Assembly (NCBI GenBank): GCA_964573885.1
Contig: CAZNLL010000001.1
Coordinates: forward strand, 33,749-97,748
From: CAZNLL01 sp964573885
GTDB taxonomy: Bacteria > Desulfobacterota > DSM-4660 > Desulfatiglandales > Desulfatiglandaceae
Direction: 5' to 3'
Length of the DNA: 64,000 bases
Part shown: piece by piece, positions 58,317 to 64,000 of the stretch
Position numbering within the stretch: the first letter of the stretch is position 1
Layout: the number at the start of each line of letters is the position of its first letter
Position numbers and translations under genes: made by a program
The notes under the pieces: generated by a model
The model's database searches: none
Told to the model about the DNA's origin: nothing
Seen by the model: only the letters and a program-made list of their open reading frames with translations

Positions 58317-59392
58317 AGGAGTTCTTTTTTCCTCCTTTTTTTCAATACTTCCACGATTTTTCGAATGTCCTGAGACAGATCCAGGTCGGCAACCAGAAGG
58401 GCGTCCGGTGTATCCACGATCAGGCAATCCTTCAAACCGAGACAGGCCACCAAACGGCCCCCTTTGGCACTGACAAAGCTTTCTCGGCACCCTACCAGAG
58501 TGGTTTCGCCTTCCACCAGGTTACCGTGGGCGTCACAGTCCTTTTGACGAAGTTCATAGAGGGACCTCCATGAGCCCACGTCGCTCCAGGCACAATGGCA
58601 TGGGAGGACAAAGACCTCCTCTGTGGTCTTTTCCATGACACCGTAATCAAAAGATACGGCCTCGATTTCTTGATAAACCCCTTCCAGTTCGGAATCAAAG
58701 CGGTCCCGGCTGAAGGCCTCTTTGAGGCGCATAAGTCCGCTGTAGAGCTCCGGGAGGTGTGTCCTCACAGCCCCAAGGAGGGTCCCGGGGGTGGCCACAA
58801 AAATGCCTGCATTCCAGAAATACTCACCCGTTGACAGATATCGGCATGCCCTATCATAGTCCGGCTTCTCCACAAATCTGGAGACCCTGTAGGCCTTGAA
58901 ATCGCCCACGAGTCGGTGGTCCTCGGCCACCCGTCGGATATAGCCGTATCCTGTTTCAGGCCTGTTGGGAACAATGCCCAGGGTGACGATGCCTCCTTCC
59001 GAAGCAAGTTCCCCCGCGGCCTGGAGGGCCTGAACAAAGGCCCGGCGATCTCCGATAAAGTGATCTGCGGGAAGAAAGGCCACCGGTCCGGTACAGCCCA
59101 GATGGGCCGCATAAAGGGCGCCCAGCCCCATACACGGGGCCGTGTTGCGACCTGCCGGTTCGGCCAGGAGGTGGACCGGGCGTCCCTTAAAGAGTTCTCT
59201 TGCCTGGTCCAGGTGCTCCCTGCCCAAAACAAGGATCATTTCTTCATCCCGGGCAAGGGGAGCAAGTCTATTACAGGTTTCTACCACCAGGGGTTCTTTG
59301 CCGGTGATATTCAGGAACTGTTTCGGCCTTTGCCTTCGGCTCACGGGCCAGAACCGGGTCCCGGACCCACCAGTCATGATTACCGCGAACAT
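58313..59392 (-). CDS. manC: Mannose-1-phosphate guanylyltransferase
   Basis: This 359-residue enzyme makes GDP-mannose. It starts MFAVIMTGGSGTRFWPVSRR with the RPKQFLNI signature, LPADHFIGD, and FVEKPDYDRAC. It lacks the C-terminal phosphomannose isomerase domain found in bifunctional ManC/AlgA proteins, so it is the monofunctional form. It is coupled to the phosphomannomutase gene by an ATGA overlap and supplies mannose units for surface polysaccharides. Confidence 0.93.
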   Translation of the reverse strand: MFAVIMTGGSGTRFWPVSRRQRPKQFLNITGKEPLVVETCNRLAPLARDEEMILVLGREHLDQARELFKGRPVHLLAEPAGRNTAPCMGLGALYAAHLGCTGPVAFLPADHFIGDRRAFVQALQAAGELASEGGIVTLGIVPNRPETGYGYIRRVAEDHRLVGDFKAYRVSRFVEKPDYDRACRYLSTGEYFWNAGIFVATPGTLLGAVRTHLPELYSGLMRLKEAFSRDRFDSELEGVYQEIEAVSFDYGVMEKTTEEVFVLPCHCAWSDVGSWRSLYELRQKDCDAHGNLVEGETTLVGCRESFVSAKGGRLVACLGLKDCLIVDTPDALLVADLDLSQDIRKIVEVLKKRRKKELL

Positions 59393-59410
59393 CCCTTCCT
59401 CCCCCAGGTT

Positions 59411-60601
59411 TCAGGTTCTGTAATCCGCATTGATACTGACATATTCGTGAGTGAGGTCGCAGGTAAGGATGTGATCTTCATGGGCCCCCTGGTGAAGATC
59501 GATGGAGAGGGCGAATTCGGCATTTTGCATCTTTCGGGCGGCCTCTTCTTCCGCCTCGGCCCCCTTTCCCATCCCCCGCTCAACGATCAATACGTCATCA
59601 ATCCAGATGTCCACCCGGTCCGGCTCCAGGGTGATAGGGGCCCGTCCCAGGGCGGCCATAATCCTGCCCCAATTGGGGTCCTGGCCGTAAAAGGCGGTCT
59701 TTACGAGGCTTGAATTGGCCACGGTCCTTGAGGCCTTTCGGGCGTCGGCGGCATGGGCGGCACCCCTGACGCGAACGTGAACCACCTTGGTGGCGCCTTC
59801 TCCATCTTTGACGATCATGTGGGCGAGGTCCTGGGCCACATGATTCAGTCCCGCCTTGAAGCCATCCATCTCGGCCCCTGTCAAGGGTTTATTCCCTGCG
59901 GCCCCGTTGGCCAGCACCAGGACCATGTCATTGGTGCTGGTGTCTCCGTCTACACTGATCCGGTTGAAGGTCTTTTCCACGCAAGAGGAGAGGGCCTCTC
60001 TGAGTTGGGATTCCTCGATTCGGATATCGGTGACTACAAAAGAGAGCATGGTCGCCATGTTGGGCATGATCATCCCGGCCCCTTTGGCGAGCCCCACGAT
60101 GCCAAAAGCACATCCTCCTGCCTTACCGTCAAAGCGGCTGATTTTGGGAAAGGAATCGGTGGTCAAAATGGCCTGGGCCGTCCGGGGAAGGCCCCCTGGA
60201 GACAGGTCTTTCACCAACCCGGGTATGGCCGCGGCAACCAGCTCCATGGTCAGGGGCTGGCCGATAACCCCGGTTGAAGCCACCAGAACTTCATTTTCTT
60301 CGATGCCCAATTCGCGGGCCACAAGAAGGGCCGTTTGCCGGGCGTCATTGAGGCCTTGCTCTCCGGTGCAGGCATTGGCGTTGCCTGAATTGGCGATAAT
60401 GGCCCGTGCCTTGCCTTTTGATAGGGTTTGCTTTGTATAGATGACGGGGGCGGCCTTAACCTTGTTGGTGGTAAAGACCCCGGCGGCCACGGCCTCTTTC
60501 TCAGAGTAGATCAGGGCCAGGTCAAGGCCGCGGTTTTTTTTGAGACCGGCCCGGACCGCCGAGCCCTTAAATCCCCTTATGGTGTATTGTTTTGTATCCA
60601 C
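59411..60601 (-). CDS. argJ: Bifunctional ornithine acetyltransferase/N-acetylglutamate synthase ArgJ
   Basis: From the GTG at 60601 ArgJ is 396 residues, with an aggtgggg ribosome site. It transfers acetyl from N-acetylornithine to glutamate in the cyclic arginine pathway. The autocleavage site is ATML near the middle (GMIMPNMATMLSFVVTD), giving alpha and beta chains; DGDTSTNDMVLVLANGAAGN and DPNWGRIMAALGRA are the other landmarks. Whether it also uses acetyl-CoA cannot be told. It follows secA by ten bases. Confidence 0.94.
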   Translation of the reverse strand: MDTKQYTIRGFKGSAVRAGLKKNRGLDLALIYSEKEAVAAGVFTTNKVKAAPVIYTKQTLSKGKARAIIANSGNANACTGEQGLNDARQTALLVARELGIEENEVLVASTGVIGQPLTMELVAAAIPGLVKDLSPGGLPRTAQAILTTDSFPKISRFDGKAGGCAFGIVGLAKGAGMIMPNMATMLSFVVTDIRIEESQLREALSSCVEKTFNRISVDGDTSTNDMVLVLANGAAGNKPLTGAEMDGFKAGLNHVAQDLAHMIVKDGEGATKVVHVRVRGAAHAADARKASRTVANSSLVKTAFYGQDPNWGRIMAALGRAPITLEPDRVDIWIDDVLIVERGMGKGAEAEEEAARKMQNAEFALSIDLHQGAHEDHILTCDLTHEYVSINADYRT

Positions 60602-60611
60602 AGCGCCCCAC

Positions 60612-63473
60612 CTATGTCTTGGCCCCGCAACACTTCTTATATTTCTTCCCGCTCCCACAGGGGCAGGGATCGTTTCTTCCGATCTTCTTGCCCTTGCGGC
60701 GTACCGGGGCGGGCCTTTCCCCGCCCTCGCCGTGGATGAGATTCATGGGCCTGCGTTTCTTCTCAGGGATCGGTTCAGGCCGCTTCTTTGCGAACTGAAT
60801 ACGGAAAAGGGTACTCAGGGTCTCTTCTCTGATCCGGTCCATGATCCCTTCAAAAAGGGCGAACCCTTCCTTTTGATATTCTTTAAGGGGGTCCAACTGG
60901 CCGTAGCCCCGGAGGCCGATCCCCTCTTTCATGTGTTCCATGTCCTGGAGATGGGCGATCCACTGATTATCGATGATCTGGAGCATGAGCAGACGCTCAA
61001 GCTCTTCGAGGTCTTCTTTCCCGATGAGGTCCTCCCGTTCCCGATAGGCGGCCATGACCTGCTCCCTGATGAGCTCGTCCAGGTCTCCGACCTGAAGGGC
61101 GTCAAAGGCCTCTTCCCCCATTTCCTCGGGACCTATTTTGAGCCGGCATCCAAAAAGCCTGGCCACGTGTTCCTGGAGTCCCTGTATGTTCCAGTCATCG
61201 GGAAAGGCCTTGGGGTCTATCCACTGCTCCACCAGGGCCTCCACCTTGTCCGTGATCATATTTTCAATGATCTCCCCCATGCCGTGACCGTTCAGGATAT
61301 CCTTCCTCAGGGAATAGATGATTTCCCTGTGCTTGTTCATGACATCATCGTACTCGATCAGGTGCTTTCGGATATCAAAGTTGTGGGCTTCCACCTTTTT
61401 CTGGGCGTTTTCAATGCCCCTGGAGATCAAATTGTGTTCAATGGGCTCCCCTTCTTCCATACCGAGGCGCTCCATGACCGAAGAAATCCTGTCCGAACCA
61501 AATATCCTGAGGAGGTCGTCTTCAAGCGAGAGGTAAAAGCGGGAGGAGCCGGGATCGCCCTGTCTGCCGGAGCGGCCCCGGAGCTGGTTGTCGATGCGTC
61601 GGCTTTCGTGCCTCTCGGTACCCAGCACGTGGAGGCCGCCGACCTCCCGCACGCCTTCACCCAGGACAATATCGGTCCCCCTGCCAGCCATGTTGGTGGA
61701 TATGGTGACCGTCTTTGCCTGCCCGGCGTTGGCGATAATCTCCGCTTCCCTTTGGTGGTGCTTTGCATTCAAGACCGAATGGGGGATCCCGGCCCTTTTC
61801 AGCATCTTGCTCAGCATTTCCGATTTCTCAATGGAAATGGTGCCCACCAATACGGGTTGGCCCTTTTCATAGAGGCCCTTGATTTCATCCACGACGGCCT
61901 TAAACTTCTCTCTCTCCGTCCTGTAAATGACATCCGAGTAATCCTTCCGGATCATTTTCTTGTTGGTAGGTATGACGGCCACGTCCAATTTGTAAATATT
62001 ATTGAACTCGGCCGCCTCTGTGTCTGCAGTACCGGTCATACCCGCAAGTTTTTCATACATACGGAAGAAATTTTGAAACGTGACCGTGGCCAGGGTCTGG
62101 TTTTCTTCAGCCACACTGACCCCCTCTTTTGCTTCCACGGCCTGATGCAGACCGTCGCTCCAGCGCCGCCCCGGCATCATACGTCCTGTGAATTCGTCCA
62201 CAATCATGATTTGACCGTCTTTGATCACGTAATGGACATCCTTCTCAAAGAGCCAGTAGGCCTTGATGAGCTGCTGGGTGGCATGAAGGAGCTCGGAGGC
62301 CCTCATATACCGGCCTTCAAGCTCCCTGAGCTGCTCCTCCCTTTCTTGTTCGCTCAGGTGGGGATTTTCTCGAATGGCATGGCTTTCGTCATCCAGATCA
62401 GGGAGCAAAAATTCGCCCAGGCCTCCGGAGGCCACCAGCTTGATCCCCTTTTCAGTGAGCTCAACCGCATGGCTTCGCTCATCAATGGTGCAGAAGAGGT
62501 CCTTGTCCAGATCGGGCAAAAGTTTTTGCGAGCTGAGCATGCTTTCTGTCCTGTCGATCTGCTTCTTGAGGGCCTGATTCTGGGAGATGACATCCAGGAA
62601 CACGGGGTTTTTGGGATCTCCCCTTTTGACCTGGAGGAGGAGTTCTATGGTCTTCTCGTCCGTTTCCCCTTTGTCCAACCTCTCGCGGGCCTCTTTTAGG
62701 AGGGAACGGATGATGCTCCCCTGCTTTTTCTTGAGATTGATCACCAAAGGTTTGACTTCCACGTAGATCTTGTTCTGGCTTTGCTCGACCGGTCCACTTA
62801 TGATCAGAGGGGTCCGCGATTCGTCGATGAGGATGCTGTCCACCTCGTCAACAATGCCGTAATAAAAGCCCCGCTGGACAAAATCGTTAATGTCGAACTT
62901 CATGTTGTCCCGGAGATAGTCAAAACCGAACTCATTGTTGGTGCCGTAAGTAATATCGCAATTGTAGGCCTCTTTACGTTCTGTGTCGTTCATTCCGTGG
63001 ACGATAACCCCCACGGAAAGGCCCAGGGCCTCGTAAATGGCGCCCATCCACTCAGCGTCCCGTTGGGCCAGGTAATCGTTTACCGTCACCAGATGGGCCC
63101 CTTTGCCCATGAGGGCGTTCAAATAAAGGGGAAGGGTGGCCGCCAGGGTTTTTCCCTCGCCGGTCTTCATCTCCGCGATCCTGCCCCAATGCAGTACGAT
63201 GCCGCCGATCAGCTGGACATCAAAGTGGCGCATGCCCAGCACCCGGACCGAGGTCTCCCGCACAGTGGCAAAGGCCTCGGGGAGCAAGTCGTCCAGGAAT
63301 TCGCCCTTACTGATTCGTTCCTTGAACCCGTCGGTCTTTTGCCGGAGCTGGTTATCTGAGAGGGCCTGAAAATCGGGCTCGAGCTGGTTAATTCTCTCAA
63401 CCAGGGGCTCCATTCGCTTCAGTTCCCTTTCGTTTTTACTGCCGAATATGCCTTTTATGACTTTTCCAAACAT
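60612..63473 (-). CDS. secA: Preprotein translocase ATPase SecA
   Basis: This 953-residue motor drives Sec-dependent export. Walker A is MKTGEGKT at residues 102-109, the DEAD-like motif is VDEVDSILIDESRTP, AGRGTDIVLGEGV and LRGRSGRQGDPGSSRF are helicase motifs, and the C-terminus is a zinc SEC-C motif: GRNDPCPCGSGKKYKKCC. An insertion of about 100 residues after ISGPVEQSQNKIYVEVKPLV is typical of deltaproteobacterial and Bacteroidetes SecA. The ggaagg ribosome site and a terminator-like hairpin lie in the leader. Confidence 0.97.
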   Translation of the reverse strand: MFGKVIKGIFGSKNERELKRMEPLVERINQLEPDFQALSDNQLRQKTDGFKERISKGEFLDDLLPEAFATVRETSVRVLGMRHFDVQLIGGIVLHWGRIAEMKTGEGKTLAATLPLYLNALMGKGAHLVTVNDYLAQRDAEWMGAIYEALGLSVGVIVHGMNDTERKEAYNCDITYGTNNEFGFDYLRDNMKFDINDFVQRGFYYGIVDEVDSILIDESRTPLIISGPVEQSQNKIYVEVKPLVINLKKKQGSIIRSLLKEARERLDKGETDEKTIELLLQVKRGDPKNPVFLDVISQNQALKKQIDRTESMLSSQKLLPDLDKDLFCTIDERSHAVELTEKGIKLVASGGLGEFLLPDLDDESHAIRENPHLSEQEREEQLRELEGRYMRASELLHATQQLIKAYWLFEKDVHYVIKDGQIMIVDEFTGRMMPGRRWSDGLHQAVEAKEGVSVAEENQTLATVTFQNFFRMYEKLAGMTGTADTEAAEFNNIYKLDVAVIPTNKKMIRKDYSDVIYRTEREKFKAVVDEIKGLYEKGQPVLVGTISIEKSEMLSKMLKRAGIPHSVLNAKHHQREAEIIANAGQAKTVTISTNMAGRGTDIVLGEGVREVGGLHVLGTERHESRRIDNQLRGRSGRQGDPGSSRFYLSLEDDLLRIFGSDRISSVMERLGMEEGEPIEHNLISRGIENAQKKVEAHNFDIRKHLIEYDDVMNKHREIIYSLRKDILNGHGMGEIIENMITDKVEALVEQWIDPKAFPDDWNIQGLQEHVARLFGCRLKIGPEEMGEEAFDALQVGDLDELIREQVMAAYREREDLIGKEDLEELERLLMLQIIDNQWIAHLQDMEHMKEGIGLRGYGQLDPLKEYQKEGFALFEGIMDRIREETLSTLFRIQFAKKRPEPIPEKKRRPMNLIHGEGGERPAPVRRKGKKIGRNDPCPCGSGKKYKKCCGAKT

Positions 63474-63811
63474 GTTTTCCTTCCAAAAAATACCCCGCCC
63501 CGCCTAGGCAGGAGTGCGGGGGTCTATATCGGCAAAGAAAAGGCATCGTTACCCTCAAAGCCCGCATAACTGGGAACGAGGCCATTTCAAAAAAACTAAA
63601 ATATTCCTATTTAAGAACTTTGTAGACCAAAAATCAAGGCCCTATTGGGGGCAAGGTCGGACAGACTCAGGCCGTGAGGCGGCACAGACCCGAAGGGTGC
63701 AAAGAAAAGACGAAGCCTTCCGACTCGGCCGAGCTCGTCGCGGGCCACCAGTCACGCCAGAAAGGAGGTCATGATCCTCACAAGCCCTGAAAACACCTAA
63801 AGTGTTACGGA
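63474..63811 (-). other. 338-base region between the M23 peptidase gene and secA
   Basis: No convincing gene. It holds the secA leader and ribosome site, a terminator-like hairpin (63493-63521), and several potential hairpins around 63640-63740, including a GTCGGA/TCCGAC pair enclosing two smaller stems. A promoter for secA must lie here or upstream. I could not match a known riboswitch, SRP RNA or 6S RNA. Confidence 0.45.
63493..63521 (-). terminator. Terminator-like hairpin in the secA leader
   Basis: On the minus strand CCCCGC (63521-63516) pairs with GCGGGG (63498-63493), followed by TATTTTTT (63492-63485). It stands about 12 bases before the secA ATG at 63473, so it could attenuate secA or end an upstream transcript. 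Confidence 0.5.
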
Positions 63812-64000
63812 TCAATTAAGGATATAGCGGAGGGGATCAACAGGCACGCCGTTGAGATGGACCTCATAGTGAAGATGAGGCCCTGTGGACCTTCCGGTGT
63901 TACCCACCAGGGCCACGGTCTCCCCCCGCTTGAGGTACTGTCCCTTTTTTACAAGGACTTTCTTGAGGTGGGCATATTTGGTAATCACACCGTATCCGTG
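63812..64000 (-). CDS. M23-family (LytM-like) peptidase, C-terminal fragment
   Basis: Only the last 62 residues lie in the window; the rest is beyond its right edge. They read HGYGVITKYAHLKKVLVKKG, then GETVALVGNTGRSTGPHLHYEVHLNG, the end of an M23 (LytM/NlpD) domain with the zinc ligand motif HLHYE. Such proteins are peptidoglycan endopeptidases or EnvC/NlpD-like activators of amidases. The stop is TGA at 63814-63812. It reads toward secA. Confidence 0.85.
   Translation of the reverse strand, partial: HGYGVITKYAHLKKVLVKKGQYLKRGETVALVGNTGRSTGPHLHYEVHLNGVPVDPLRYILN

Noticed and set aside
60540..62699. A 719-codon open frame on the plus strand opposite secA.
   Set aside because: It is the antisense shadow of secA; codon pattern and composition follow secA, and no family similarity or ribosome site is seen.
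63630..63770. Possible riboswitch (c-di-GMP, cobalamin) or SRP RNA in the secA upstream region.
   Set aside because: The conserved core sequences of these RNAs are not present; only generic stems are seen.
63514..63774. An 86-codon frame between secA and the M23 peptidase gene.
   Set aside because: No ribosome site or family resemblance; it runs over structured leader DNA on the opposite strand.
1..64000. Mobile elements, CRISPR arrays, tRNA or rRNA genes.
   Set aside because: No transposase or integrase, no regularly spaced repeats, and no tRNA-like T-loop sequence with cloverleaf potential were seen in the intergenic stretches.

Overview
This 64 kb window is chromosomal DNA, moderately GC-rich and densely coding. 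It most likely comes from an anaerobic deltaproteobacterium (Desulfobacterota), for example a sulfate reducer or syntroph relative. The reasons are the siroheme-dependent alternative haem genes (ahbC, hemB, ahbD and one AhbA/AhbB-type subunit), the repeated LivHMGF-type transporters interleaved with acyl-CoA ligases, an acyl-CoA dehydrogenase, a thiolase, and a HesB/IscA-like selenoprotein. The assignment rests on gene content only. I saw no tRNA, rRNA, CRISPR array, insertion sequence, phage or attachment site.

Layout. 1-7.7 kb (+): acyl-CoA dehydrogenase, then a complete LivHM-type ABC importer whose two ATPases are fused in one chain, then an AMP-forming CoA ligase. 7.7-8.7 kb (+): a truncated cyclic-nucleotide-domain remnant and an RlpA lipoprotein. 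8.7-11.1 kb (-): ihfA, coaD, rsmD, psd. 11.2-18.8 kb (-): the rpsB-tsf-pyrH-frr-uppS-cdsA-dxr-rseP-tsaB run of translation, isoprenoid, phospholipid and envelope genes. 19.2-20.6 kb (+): a small charged protein and a dGTPase-like HD hydrolase. 20.8-30.1 kb (+): a second Liv-type importer with a long-chain acyl-CoA synthetase inside the operon, a LEA14-like lipoprotein and a further CoA ligase. 30.1-32.5 kb: recO (+), thiolase (-) and a 46-residue basic protein (-) with a strong promoter. 32.5-36.4 kb (-): purQ and a large-type purL. 36.6-42.3 kb (+): a ClpX-like AAA+ ATPase without the zinc domain, then the haem genes. 42.3-44.4 kb (-): a small membrane protein and nadE. 44.6-51 kb (+): SPFH/zinc-ribbon protein, a second zinc-ribbon protein, a response regulator, and rmlDBAC. 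51-56 kb: DUF374 acyltransferase, TerB-like zinc-ribbon protein, MBL hydrolase, orphan ParA, a tandem-repeat cysteine protein, the HesB selenoprotein and rdgB. 56.3-64 kb: a methyltransferase (+), then phosphomannomutase, manC, argJ, secA and the end of an M23 peptidase (all -).

How the genes fit together. The two Liv-type importers sit with CoA ligases, an acyl-CoA dehydrogenase and a thiolase, which suggests uptake and CoA activation of hydrophobic carboxylic acids (fatty or aromatic) for beta-oxidation rather than plain amino-acid import; this is inference. The ahb genes make haem from sirohaem. rmlDBAC, manC and the phosphomannomutase supply dTDP-rhamnose and GDP-mannose for surface polysaccharide.

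The most interesting points are: (1) an in-frame UGA in the HesB/IscA-like gene at 55038-55346, where selenocysteine replaces the first iron-sulfur ligand cysteine, with a SECIS-like hairpin directly after it; (2) a nested hairpin that buries the Shine-Dalgarno of ahbC; (3) an SPFH/zinc-ribbon/response-regulator module of unknown function; (4) the ClpX-like unfoldase; (5) a duplicated Cys-CQLG helix-turn-helix-like protein divergent from an orphan ParA.
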